Below are positions 1-7,678 of a stretch of DNA of 64,000 bases, piece after piece. Source of the stretch: DASSUW01 sp963835525 (GTDB lineage Bacteria > Actinomycetota > Thermoleophilia > Solirubrobacterales > Solirubrobacteraceae); contig CAWIFM010000004.1 of NCBI GenBank assembly GCA_963835525.1, forward strand, positions 744,001 through 808,000, read 5' to 3'. The position numbers and the translations under genes are program-made. The notes below the pieces were generated by a model that saw nothing but the letters and a program-made list of their open reading frames with translations, made no database searches and was not told where the DNA came from. Each line of letters begins with the position of its first letter. The first letter of the stretch is position 1.

Positions 1-609
1 ACAGAGGCCGAACATGATCCACGTGCCGACGATGCCCAGCGCGGGCAGCGCGAAGTTGAAGTCGCCGAGCCAGCCGCGCGACAGGCTGTCGAGCCCGACG
101 GCGTCAAGCGCCGCGTTGAGTGGCCCGTCTGGGGCGTAGATCCACACCCAGGCGATCGCCACGACGACGACGGCGATCGTCTGCGGCAGGAACAGCACGG
201 CGCGGAAGAACGTCACGCCGCGCACGCGCCCGTGCGCGATCAGCGCCGCCAGGAAGAGCCCGAGCGCGCACGGCACGAGCGCGTAGAAGACGATCAGTAC
301 GAGCGAGTGGACGAACGAGGACCGGATGCCCGGGTCCTCGAACACCTCGCGGTAGTTGTCGAGCCCCGTCCAGGTGCCGACCGTGAGGCCGTCCCAGTCG
401 AAGAACGACAACCACGTCGTGTACACCAGCGGGCCGAACGCGAACAGCAGGTAGAACGCGAACGCGGGCGCCAGGTACAGGTACGCGACCCGGCGCGGCT
501 CGCCGGGCGCGCGCACGCGCACCCGGCGCTCCCCGATCTCGCGCGCCGCGCCCCCGGCGCGCGCGGTCGGCGCCGGAGCGCCGACCCCGGGCGTGGAGGG
601 CGCGGCCAT
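1..609 (-). CDS. Carbohydrate ABC transporter permease (MalF/UgpA type), cut by window edge
   Basis: Inner-membrane permease subunit of a sugar ABC importer. From an ATG at 609 the frame stays open to base 1, so only the first 203 codons are present and the cytoplasmic EAA coupling loop lies outside. There is an Ala/Pro/Arg-rich cytoplasmic tail of about 40 residues, then membrane segments near 42-66 (begins YLAPAFAFYLL), 98-122 and 131-155 (contains FFRAVLFLPQ), with another starting near 185. The FLPQ turn and the following W-x-W are usual in MalF-like permeases. It starts 4 bases after the binding-protein stop, so the two are co-transcribed. The substrate cannot be read from the sequence. 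Confidence 0.88.
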   Translation of the reverse strand, partial: MAAPSTPGVGAPAPTARAGGAAREIGERRVRVRAPGEPRRVAYLYLAPAFAFYLLFAFGPLVYTTWLSFFDWDGLTVGTWTGLDNYREVFEDPGIRSSFVHSLVLIVFYALVPCALGLFLAALIAHGRVRGVTFFRAVLFLPQTIAVVVVAIAWVWIYAPDGPLNAALDAVGLDSLSRGWLGDFNFALPALGIVGTWIMFGLC

Positions 610-613
610 CGTG

Positions 614-1999
614 CTAGCCGCCCCCGAGCTCCTCGTGGTACTTGGCCCAGTCGTCCTGGATGCGCTTGGCGACCTCCGCGGGCTCGAGCCTGCCGGCGAG
701 CATCTCCTGGAACGTCTGACCCATCGTCTGCAGCATCGTGGGCGATGACCAGTCCGGGTAGAACGTCAGCCCCCCGGACTCGACGAGCTGGTCCCAGCCT
801 TCCTTGATGCCCTGGCCGAGCGGGTCGCTCGGCTCGGCGGTGCCGTCGATCGCCGCCGGGATCTGCGCCGTGTCGACCAGGGCCTCACCGGCGTCCGGGC
901 CGGTGATGTGGTCGAGGTAGGCGGCCGCGAGGTCCGGGTTCTCGGTCTTCGCGGAGATGTGCATCGGGAAGCTCGTCGACCCGATGTTCACGAGGTCGCC
1001 GCTCTCCCCGGCCGGCACGTTGAAGAACCCGCCGTCCTCGCCGAGGCCGTCGCGCACCGTGGCGGCGTTCCAGTTGCCGGCGATCAGCATCGCGCCCTTG
1101 CCCTTGCTGAAGGCGATCGCCGCCTCGTTGTCGTTCACGGCGTTGAACGCGTCGCCCTTGCCCAGGTACCCCTTGTCCACCCACTCCTTGAGCTTCTCGA
1201 GCGAGGTGACGTTGCCGTCGGTGTCGAACGACGCGCCGTCCTTCTGGAAGATCCAGTCGCGCATGTCCTGGGCCGGCGTGTAGGCGCCCTGGATGCCGCC
1301 CCACAGATGGAGGGCGCCGTACTGGTCGCGGTTGCCGAGCGCGATCACCGGCTCGTCGGCGGGCAGCGTGTCGCGCAGCTTCTGCAGCGCCGCCTCGAAG
1401 TCGTCGAACGTCTCGAGGCTCGCGGGATCGACGCCGGCCTGCTCGAGCTTCGCCATGTTCGCGAACACGCCGACCGACTGGCCGGTCTGGGCGACGCCCC
1501 ACAGCGTCCCCTCGCCGAAGGTCTGCCCGTCGTCGCTCCACATGAACTGCTGCAGCGTCTCGGGCGTGTACGACTCGTCCCAGCCGTAGGCCTTGGCGTA
1601 CTCGTCGAGCGGCACGATGAGGCCCGCCTTCACCAGCTCGCCGTCCATCTGGTAGCCCTGGTTGCCGGCGAACACGTCCGGCGCGTCGTCGCTCGAGGCG
1701 ACGAGCTTGGCCTGCTTGGTCCAGGCCGCGAAGTCGCGGAAGCCGATCTTGACCGTGACGTTGGGGTACTTCTCCTCGAACGAGCTGCTCAGCTCCTTCA
1801 GCGCGTCCTGCGGCCCGCCGGAGCCCTCGGCCGAGATGACGTTCAGCGTGACGTCGCCGAGATCCTCGAAGCCGTCGGTCTTGACGTCCGCGGCCGGCGT
1901 TGTCTCCGCCTGGTCATTCGGGCTCTCCTCCCCCGGTGTCCCTCCGCATCCGGCTATGGCGGCGATCGCCAGCACGGCCAGCAGCGCGCGTGTCCTCAT
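614..1999 (-). CDS. Extracellular sugar-binding lipoprotein of ABC transporter (SBP family 1)
   Basis: Captures a carbohydrate outside the membrane and delivers it to the adjacent permease. The 461-residue product opens with a lipoprotein signal ending in AIAG and Cys18, the expected lipidation site. The rest is a MalE-type fold with the family's typical stretches (DAPDVFAGNQGY near 100 and an AIAFSKGKGAMLIAGNWN segment near 290). An AGAGGGAG-type ribosome site lies about 10 bases before the ATG. The first 86 bases of the gene overlap the 3' end of the GntR gene, so translation may be coupled. No ATPase gene is in view; many actinobacterial sugar importers share a distant MsiK-like ATPase (general knowledge). 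Confidence 0.9.
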   Translation of the reverse strand: MRTRALLAVLAIAAIAGCGGTPGEESPNDQAETTPAADVKTDGFEDLGDVTLNVISAEGSGGPQDALKELSSSFEEKYPNVTVKIGFRDFAAWTKQAKLVASSDDAPDVFAGNQGYQMDGELVKAGLIVPLDEYAKAYGWDESYTPETLQQFMWSDDGQTFGEGTLWGVAQTGQSVGVFANMAKLEQAGVDPASLETFDDFEAALQKLRDTLPADEPVIALGNRDQYGALHLWGGIQGAYTPAQDMRDWIFQKDGASFDTDGNVTSLEKLKEWVDKGYLGKGDAFNAVNDNEAAIAFSKGKGAMLIAGNWNAATVRDGLGEDGGFFNVPAGESGDLVNIGSTSFPMHISAKTENPDLAAAYLDHITGPDAGEALVDTAQIPAAIDGTAEPSDPLGQGIKEGWDQLVESGGLTFYPDWSSPTMLQTMGQTFQEMLAGRLEPAEVAKRIQDDWAKYHEELGGG

Positions 2000-2747
2000 T
2001 GCTTGACTCCCTCTCTCCCCGGTGAGCGCGGCGCATCAGCGTCGCCTGGAACCGATAGCGATCCGCCCGGTACACGGTACGGCCGAGGTCGATGACCCGG
2101 CCGTCCTCGGCGATCGCCTCAGTGGTCGCGAACAGGACCGGCGCGCCTAGCGCCAGGTCGAGCAGCTCCGCCTCGGAGCCGTCCGCGCCGCGCGCCTCGA
2201 GCTGGTAATCCGCGCGGCCAGGCGCGTGGCCGGCGCGGTCGAGTGCCTCGTACAGCGAGGCCGTGCTGAAGTCGATGTCGGGTGCCTGCGGCAGCAGGCG
2301 CAGCGGCACCCGGTTGACGTCGATCGAGATCGGCAGGCCGTCGAGCATCCGCAGCCGGCGCAGCTCGAACACCTCGGCGCCGGGCGCGATCCCGAACGCC
2401 TCCGCCTCGTCGATCGTCGCGGGGCGGACCTCGGCGCCGAGCACGCGCGCGCTCGCGTCGAGCCCACGCGAGCGCGCGACCTCGGACAGGCTCATGAGCG
2501 TGTTCGGCGGCTCGAGCACCGCGTCGCCGGTGATGAAGGAGCCGCGCCCGCGGCTCTCGACGAGGCCCTCGGCGATCAGCTCCTCGAGCGCCCGCCGCAC
2601 GGTCGCGCGGCTGACGCCGTGCTCGTCGCAGAACCAGCGCTCGGACGGCAAACGGTCGCCCGGCTGCAGCACCCCGCTCTCGATGTCCCGCGCGATCTCC
2701 CGGTAGACCCGGTGATACAGCGGCTGCGCGGCCTCCGTGATCGGCAT
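1914..2747 (-). CDS. GntR family transcriptional regulator (HutC/UTRA subfamily)
   Basis: DNA-binding regulator with an effector domain, probably sensing the sugar handled by this locus. The 277 residues contain a winged-helix GntR domain near 10-75 (YREIARDIESGVLQPGDRLP, then the recognition helix VSRATVRRALEEL) and a UTRA ligand domain near 95-240 (VFELRRLRMLDGLPI). The start is ATG 2747: the longer open frame upstream is GC noise, and a TTGACA/AATAGT promoter with an 18-base spacer ends 9 bases before this ATG. The last ~35 residues, rich in Arg and Glu, run 86 bases into the binding-protein gene; the family normally ends near the YRADRYRF stretch, so this tail is unusual. It diverges from the SIS gene. 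Confidence 0.88.
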   Translation of the reverse strand: MPITEAAQPLYHRVYREIARDIESGVLQPGDRLPSERWFCDEHGVSRATVRRALEELIAEGLVESRGRGSFITGDAVLEPPNTLMSLSEVARSRGLDASARVLGAEVRPATIDEAEAFGIAPGAEVFELRRLRMLDGLPISIDVNRVPLRLLPQAPDIDFSTASLYEALDRAGHAPGRADYQLEARGADGSEAELLDLALGAPVLFATTEAIAEDGRVIDLGRTVYRADRYRFQATLMRRAHRGERESSNEDTRAAGRAGDRRHSRMRRDTGGGEPE

Positions 2748-2756
2748 TCCTGGCGG

Positions 2757-2821
2757 ACTATTCCAGCGCCGTTGTCCGCATGTCAAGGCGTTTGGTTCCT
2801 CTTGGTTCGTCATGGTACGTT
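2757..2821. promoter_or_regulatory. Divergent promoter region between GntR and SIS genes with 10-base-spaced repeats
   Basis: Minus strand: TTGACA (2781-2786), 18-base spacer, AATAGT (2757-2762), then 9 bases to the GntR ATG. Plus strand: a TACGTT -10 box (2816-2821) 7 bases before the SIS ATG, implying a leaderless mRNA. Between them three related heptamers repeat every 10 bases: TTGGTTC (2792), TTGGTTC (2802), ATGGTAC (2812). One-turn spacing of direct repeats suggests a protein-binding site, most likely for the adjacent GntR regulator. That assignment is inference. Confidence 0.5.
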
Positions 2822-2828
2822 CCGGTCC

Positions 2829-3803
2829 ATGAGGTACCTCGAGACGGGGCTCTGGGCCGACGTCCGCGAGCTTCCGGGGGCGCTGCGCGACACGCTGGCG
2901 GCGGCTGAGGGCGTCGCGGCTGCAGCGGCAGTGCTGCGAGGTGCCGAGCGGATCGTCGCGACCGGGAACGGGGCCGCCTACTACGTCGCCCACGCGCTGT
3001 GGCTCGCGTCGCTGGAGAGCCGCGGCGCCGCGCCGATCGTGGCGGTGCCCTGCGGGATCGCGATCCGCGACGGCTTCTCGTGGCAGCCGGGCGACGCGGT
3101 GCTCGCGGTGTCCTCGTCGGGCGAGTTCCGCGACGTGGTCGAGATCGCGCGCCAGTCCGGCGAGCGGCCGTGCGTGGCGATCACCGCCGCGCCTGACTCG
3201 TCGCTCGCCGCCGCGGCCGAAGCGGTCGTGCTGCAGCGCGTCGCCTCCCAGCGCGCCGTCACCCACACGCAGGCGGTGGCGGGCGCGTACGCGAGCGGCC
3301 TCGCGCTGTGGGCCGCCGTCACCGGCGACGCCGAGCTGGCCGCGCTGGTGGCCACGGCGGCCGACGCCGCCGAGCAGGCGGTCGCCGACGCCGAGGCGTG
3401 GGAGCCGGAGGTCGGCTCGCCACCCGCGGCGATCGCCGTCGGCGGCGGCACGGCGTGGGCGGCGGCGCTGGAGCTCGCGCTCATGCTCAAAGAGATCTCG
3501 CGCATCCCGGCCGAGGGCGTCGAGACGCGCGAGGGGGCGACGTCGGCTTCTTTCGGGCTCGACCGCGGCCACCTGATGGTGTCGCTCGACCCCGAGGGCG
3601 ACGCCGACGGCGACGAGGCGGTGCGCCTGTGCGCGGCGGCCGGGGCGGTGACCCTGCGCCTGCCCGGCGCCGATGATCCTCGGCTGGCCCCGATCACCAC
3701 CCTGCCGGCGGCCGCCGCCCTGTCCGCGCAGCTGGCGCTCGCCGCGGGCCACGAGGTCGACCGCCCCGCGTGGACCGACGCGTACTACGAGACGGCGCGA
3801 TGA
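2829..3803 (+). CDS. SIS domain protein, sugar isomerase/deaminase type (GlmS/AgaS-like)
   Basis: Predicted cytoplasmic phosphosugar isomerase or deaminase acting on an amino or keto sugar phosphate. The 324 residues form two SIS modules: the first near 30-160 (GNGAAYYVAHALWLAS and the VSSSGEFRDVVEIA phosphate loop), the second near 185-315 (VGGGTAWAAALELALMLKEI, then a Glu-rich segment matching the GlmS LKLKEISY..AEG region). The start ATG 2829 follows a TACGTT box by 7 bases. Its stop overlaps the next start by 4 bases (ATGA), so it heads a plus-strand operon of SIS, oxidoreductase, bicupin and ROK kinase. The exact substrate is not decidable from sequence. Confidence 0.85.
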   Translation: MRYLETGLWADVRELPGALRDTLAAAEGVAAAAAVLRGAERIVATGNGAAYYVAHALWLASLESRGAAPIVAVPCGIAIRDGFSWQPGDAVLAVSSSGEFRDVVEIARQSGERPCVAITAAPDSSLAAAAEAVVLQRVASQRAVTHTQAVAGAYASGLALWAAVTGDAELAALVATAADAAEQAVADAEAWEPEVGSPPAAIAVGGGTAWAAALELALMLKEISRIPAEGVETREGATSASFGLDRGHLMVSLDPEGDADGDEAVRLCAAAGAVTLRLPGADDPRLAPITTLPAAAALSAQLALAAGHEVDRPAWTDAYYETAR

Positions 3804-4904
3804 GCATCCGCCTCGGCGTCGTCGGCTGCGGGAGCGTCTTCTGGACGCCGTACATGAGCCTGATCGAGCGGCTCCGCGGCCAGGGCCGCGTCGACGTCGT
3901 CGCGGTCTACGACTCCGACCCCGCCAAGCGCCGCGCGGCGGCGGATCGGCTCGACCTCACGCCGGACCTGCCCGACGACCGCGCGGTCTGCACCCACCCC
4001 GACGTCGACGTCGTGCTCGTCCTCACCAGCATGCCCCAGCACGGCCGTCTCGCGCTCGCGGCGCTCGAGGCCGGCAAGCACGTGCTGGTCGAGAAGCCCG
4101 TCGCCACCACGCTGAGGGAGGCCGACCTGGTGCTCGCAGCGGCGGAGGCCGCACCCGGCCACCTCTTGTGTGCGCCGCACATCCTCATCTCCCCCACGTA
4201 CCGCCTGATGCACGCGCGCGTGAGCGCGGGCGAGATCGGCGGGCTGCTCACCGCGCGCGCCCGCTACGGCTGGGCCGGGCCGGACTGGAGCCGCTGGTTC
4301 TACGAGCCCGGCGGGGGCGCGCTGTTCGACCTCGGCGTCTACAACGTCACCAGCCTGTGCGGCTTCTTCGGACCGGCCCGGCGGGTGACCGCGATGTCGG
4401 GGATCGCGATCCCCGAGCGGATCATCGACGGCGAGCCGGTGCGGGTGATGGCGCACGACAATGCCCACGTGCTGATCGACTTCGGCGACGCCCGCTACGC
4501 GGTCGTGACCACCGGATTCACGATGCAGAGGTACCGCTCGCCCTGCATCGAGCTGTACGGCACGCACGGGGTCATGCAGATGCTCGGCGACGACTGGGCG
4601 CCGGAGGGCTACGAGCTGTGGCGCAACGACCACGGCGCCTGGGAGCTCTACGAGGAGGCCGAGCCGACGTGGCCGTGGACGGACGGCCTGCGCCACCTCG
4701 TCGAGTGCATCGAGACGGGACGAGGAGCCGGTCATCCGGCCCGAGCACGCCTACCACGCGCTCGAGATCATGCTCGCCGCCCAGGCCGCCGGCGCCGACG
4801 GCCGTGCGCGTGAGATCTCGAGCGACTTCCCGGCGCCCGACCTGGAGCGGCTCGGGACGGTCGGCTCACACGCCCGCGTGCACGACCCGCGGAGCGCGGT
4901 ATGA
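3800..4904 (+). pseudogene. Gfo/Idh/MocA family oxidoreductase, broken by a one-base frameshift
   Basis: NAD(P)-dependent sugar or polyol dehydrogenase. The first ~306 codons read normally: a Rossmann loop GVVGCGSVF at the N-terminus and the family EKPVATTL motif near residue 95 that holds the catalytic lysine. At 4717-4721 (ACGGGACGAGG) the frame slips: downstream, the frame one base later encodes EEPVIRPEHAYHALEIMLAA and continues to a TGA at 4902-4904, a typical end for this family. The uninterrupted frame instead runs into Arg-rich noise ending at 4813. Removing one base restores a 367-residue protein. It sits between SIS and cupin genes with 4-base overlaps at both ends, so the true gene surely spans to 4904. 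Sequencing error and a real recent mutation are both possible. Confidence 0.82.
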
Positions 4905-5740
4905 CCCTGGTCGAGCGGCCCGCCTCCTCCCCACGGCCGACGTTCGACGGCCCGGCGCTGATCCGCCGCGCCGACGTCACCCGCCACATCTGGGGCGATC
5001 CGGCGGCCGGCGAGGTCTTCGACTGGATCTACGCGTCGACCGACAAGGTCCACATGCTCGTCTTCGGGCTCGCGCCGGGCACTGGGTTCCGGCACTCGGA
5101 GGACTTCCGCACGGTCTTCGCCGCGGACGAGCTGCTGCACGTCCTGGAGGGGATGCTGGTGATCGCCGACCCCGAGACCGGCGAGGTCCAGCGCGCCGCG
5201 GCCGGGGAGAGCGTGTTCTTCCGCCGCGACACCTGGCATCACGCGTTCGCGCTCGGGCCGGAGCCGCTGCGCGTGCTCGAGCTCTTCGCGCCCCCGCCGG
5301 CGGCCGGCGCCTCGAGCGCGTACGCGCGCGCGCAGCCATACCTCGAGACGTCGCGCTACGCCGACGACTCGCTGCTCGGCGCGTGGCCGCCGGCCGAGCC
5401 GCCGGCGCCGCGCCTGCGCGTGGTGCGCGACGTGCTGTGGCGGCGCGACCTCGGCGTGCTGTGCGGGATCGTGGTCAGCACCGAGCACCTGACCGTCGCC
5501 ACGCTCGAGCTCGGCCCGGGAGAGGTCGCCACGGTGCACGAGCACGGCGGCGACGAGGTGCTGATGGCGCTCGAGGGCCGGCTCTGGGTGCGCGCGTGGT
5601 TCGGCGGTGACGTGCAGGTCTTCGAGCTCGAGCCGGAGGACGCCTGCTACCTGCCGGCCGGCGCGCGCCACGAGTACCGCAACGCCGGCGGCACCGCCGC
5701 GCGCGCGATCTGCGGCATCGCGCCGCGGTACCTGCCGTGA
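4901..5740 (+). CDS. Bicupin domain protein
   Basis: A 279-residue protein with two cupin barrels. The first is near 50-130 (HSEDFRTVFAADELLHVLEG, then FFRRDTWHHAF), the second near 195-270 (VHEHGGDEVLMALEGRLWV, then CYLPAGARHEYRNAGG). The His/Glu/His patterns (H-x-H-G-G-D-E with a later H) could hold a metal in the second barrel; the first is more degenerate. It could be a sugar-phosphate isomerase, a dioxygenase or a sensor; nothing decides between these. It overlaps the oxidoreductase stop (4901-4904) and the ROK start (5737-5740), so it belongs to the same catabolic operon. Confidence 0.78.
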   Translation: MTLVERPASSPRPTFDGPALIRRADVTRHIWGDPAAGEVFDWIYASTDKVHMLVFGLAPGTGFRHSEDFRTVFAADELLHVLEGMLVIADPETGEVQRAAAGESVFFRRDTWHHAFALGPEPLRVLELFAPPPAAGASSAYARAQPYLETSRYADDSLLGAWPPAEPPAPRLRVVRDVLWRRDLGVLCGIVVSTEHLTVATLELGPGEVATVHEHGGDEVLMALEGRLWVRAWFGGDVQVFELEPEDACYLPAGARHEYRNAGGTAARAICGIAPRYLP

Positions 5741-6555
5741 CGGTCGCCCTCGGCGTCGACGTCGGGGGGACGAAGATCGCCGCCGCACGCGTTGACGTCT
5801 CGCGCGGCGCCGTGCTGGAGGCACGGCGCCGGCCGACGGCGCCGGCGCGCGGGCCGGACGCCGTCCTCGCCGACTGCTGCGCGCTGGTCGACGAGCTCGG
5901 CGGGGGCCCAGTTGGGCTCGCCGTCTGCGAGCTGGTCGGCGTGGACGGCCGCGTGCGCAGCGCCGATACCGTCGACTGGCGCGACACCGACCTGACCGCG
6001 ACGTTCGACGCCGTCGAGTCCGACGTGCGTGCCGCCGCGCTCGCCGAGGCACGGTTCGGAGCCGGGCGTGAGGAGCCGGACTTCCTCTACGTCACCGTCG
6101 GCACGGGCATCAGCCACTGCCTGATGGTCGACGGGCGCCCGCGGCTCGGCGTGCGGGGAGCCGCGATCGGCACGGGCGCGCCGCCGGTCGAGCGATGGTC
6201 CGGCGGCCTCGCGCTCGCGCGCCTCTCAGGCCACGCGAGCGCCGAGGACGCCCTCGCGGACCCCGCCGCGGCGGACGTCGTCGAGGAGGGTGCGCGCCGC
6301 CTCGGCCTCGCTCTGGCCTCGCTCGTCAACGCGCTCGATCCCGGCGCCGTGATCGTCGGCGGCGGGCTCGGCCTCAACGACTCCTACCGCGAGCGCGTCG
6401 AGGTCGCGTTACGCAGCTCGGTCTACGACACCGAGGCGCGCGACCTGCCGTTCCTGCCCGCGGGCCTGCGCGCCGACGCACCGGTCATCGGCGCCGCGCT
6501 CGTTGCGATACAGGGTCAGACGGGATCCGACGGCGGCGGCACGGGCGGCTCGTGA
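5737..6555 (+). CDS. ROK family sugar kinase-like protein
   Basis: ATP-dependent sugar kinase fold of the ROK family. The 272-residue product starts at a GTG overlapping the bicupin stop. The N-terminal phosphate loop ALGVDVGGTKIAAARVD is canonical, a second phosphate-binding stretch YVTVGTGISHCLM is near 120, and the adenosine segment PGAVIVGGGLGL is near 210. The usual ROK zinc motif (GHxxxx...CxCGxxGCxE) is missing: around residues 140-165 there is GVRGAAIGTGAPPVERW with no cysteines. The start of the family's helical region is also shortened. It may phosphorylate the sugar used by the upstream SIS/oxidoreductase genes, or have lost activity. Its last 40 bases overlap the convergent DUF4282 gene. 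Confidence 0.82.
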   Translation: MTVALGVDVGGTKIAAARVDVSRGAVLEARRRPTAPARGPDAVLADCCALVDELGGGPVGLAVCELVGVDGRVRSADTVDWRDTDLTATFDAVESDVRAAALAEARFGAGREEPDFLYVTVGTGISHCLMVDGRPRLGVRGAAIGTGAPPVERWSGGLALARLSGHASAEDALADPAAADVVEEGARRLGLALASLVNALDPGAVIVGGGLGLNDSYRERVEVALRSSVYDTEARDLPFLPAGLRADAPVIGAALVAIQGQTGSDGGGTGGS

Positions 6556-6902
6556 GCGGGCGGGACCGGCGGCGGAGCCGACGGCGGCGGAGTGCCTGGG
6601 CCGGCCGCCGCGCGCTGCAGCGACACCAGCTCCACGTTGGTCTCCATGATCCGGAACACGCAGATGATCACCTCGAGGATCACCCGCACGTAGATCAGGT
6701 ACACGAGCGCCGCCAGCGGCGCGAGCACGATCAGCGTGAACAAGCCGGCGCCGACGCTGCTCGAGAACGCGCCCACGACGATGACCAGCGACGTCAGCCC
6801 GATGAGGACCATCGAGAGGACGTAGATGACCTTGATCACCTTGGTGGCGACCAGGGACGAGAACGAGATATCGAACAGCGAAGCGAAGAAGCCCTTCTCC
6901 AC
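6516..6902 (-). CDS. DUF4282 domain membrane protein
   Basis: A 128-residue integral membrane protein. The N-terminal FFASLFDISFSSLVATKVIK stretch, two hydrophobic helices (about 25-50 and 55-85) and the following RVILEVIICVFRIMETN segment match the DUF4282 family, whose function is not known. The C-terminal ~30 residues are Pro-rich and low-complexity, and their codons overlap the end of the ROK kinase gene on the other strand. The start is GTG 6902, with an AAGAGG ribosome site 6 bases ahead. Confidence 0.8.
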   Translation of the reverse strand: MEKGFFASLFDISFSSLVATKVIKVIYVLSMVLIGLTSLVIVVGAFSSSVGAGLFTLIVLAPLAALVYLIYVRVILEVIICVFRIMETNVELVSLQRAAAGPGTPPPSAPPPVPPAHEPPVPPPSDPV

Positions 6903-6988
6903 GACACACCTCTTCCGTGGGATTCGGTAGGACGTGGAGAGGTTCCACGTGTCGAACCCCGGACCTGCCGGCTGCGTATCGACAGGAG

Positions 6989-7678
6989 ATGAGACGAGGG
7001 GCGGTCGCGATCGTCGTGACCCTTGGGCTGGCGCTGCTCGTCGTGCCCGCGCTCGCCGCCGACGACAAGACCCTGCAGGCCCGGGACTACGTCTTCGAGC
7101 CGGACGACGTGACCATCCAGGTCGGCGACACCGTGACCTTCACGATCGACCCGGGCTCAGTCTCCTTCCACAACTTCCAGTTCGCCGACGGCCCGGATTA
7201 CCCGCCGATGCCGTCGCCGCCCGGAGCGGACTGGGACGACCAGTCGCGGACCTTCACGACGCCCGGCACGTACACGTTCGCCTGCGGCGCCCACCCCACC
7301 ATGACCGGAGTCGTCAAGGTCGAGGCGACGGCCGCCACGCCGACGCCCACCCCCACGCCGTCCACCGATCCGGACACGCTCGAGGTCCGGACGCTGCGCA
7401 TGGCCGCCGGCCCGTTCTGCACGAAGCGCGGGCCGCGCTGCGCCAGGCCCGGCGTGCGCGTGCGCATCGACCTCTCGCAGCCCGCGACGGTGAACGGCAC
7501 CCTGCGCCGGCGCGGCCGGAGCTTCGGCAGCGTCCGCTTCGGCAGCGTCCCCGCCGGCCCGCGCACGCTCACCTTCCGCCGCAACGCGGCCGGCCGGCGG
7601 CTGACGGCCGGCCGCTACACGCTGCGGCTGCTGGTCGCCGGCGCGGCGCAGGAAGCGCTGCGCTTCAAGGTCCGCTGA
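6989..7678 (+). CDS. Secreted cupredoxin (plastocyanin-like blue copper protein)
   Basis: Exported electron-transfer or copper-binding protein. A signal peptide with a hydrophobic core (AIVVTLGLALLVVPALA) is followed by a cleavage-like ALA|AD. The cupredoxin fold spans about residues 30-110: one His in SFHNFQF, then Cys, His and Met in ACGAHPTMTG, the four type-1 copper ligands in order. A Thr-Pro linker (TPTPTPTPS) leads to a ~100-residue Arg-rich C-terminal beta domain of a type often seen appended to actinobacterial surface proteins. ATG 6989 was chosen because the signal peptide begins there; AGGAG abuts it, leaving no spacer, so an in-frame ATG at 6917 cannot be excluded. An ACGTGG/CCACGT hairpin at 6932-6950 lies just upstream. 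The 3' end overlaps glgA by 14 bases. Confidence 0.85.
   Translation: MRRGAVAIVVTLGLALLVVPALAADDKTLQARDYVFEPDDVTIQVGDTVTFTIDPGSVSFHNFQFADGPDYPPMPSPPGADWDDQSRTFTTPGTYTFACGAHPTMTGVVKVEATAATPTPTPTPSTDPDTLEVRTLRMAAGPFCTKRGPRCARPGVRVRIDLSQPATVNGTLRRRGRSFGSVRFGSVPAGPRTLTFRRNAAGRRLTAGRYTLRLLVAGAAQEALRFKVR

Noticed and set aside
104..415. Open frames inside the permease gene (both strands)
   Set aside because: They are Arg/Pro/Ala-rich shadows of the true permease frame, which starts at 609 and shows membrane segments and family motifs.
908..2095. Large plus-strand frame opposite the binding lipoprotein
   Set aside because: Typical GC-rich antisense frame (Val/Ala/Arg/Leu-rich) with no recognizable domain; the opposite strand has a clear lipoprotein.
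2748..3752. Long upstream extension of the GntR frame
   Set aside because: It is antisense to the SIS gene, has no domain, and a promoter plus ATG at 2747 sit exactly at the GntR domain start.
6932..6950. ACGTGG/CCACGT hairpin as a terminator or riboswitch
   Set aside because: Short stem, no U-tract, and it lies upstream of a gene start; nothing further supports a function.
7319..7372. Thr-Pro repeat in the cupredoxin as a tandem DNA repeat of interest
   Set aside because: It is a short ordinary linker encoding alternating Thr and Pro; such linkers are common in exported actinobacterial proteins.
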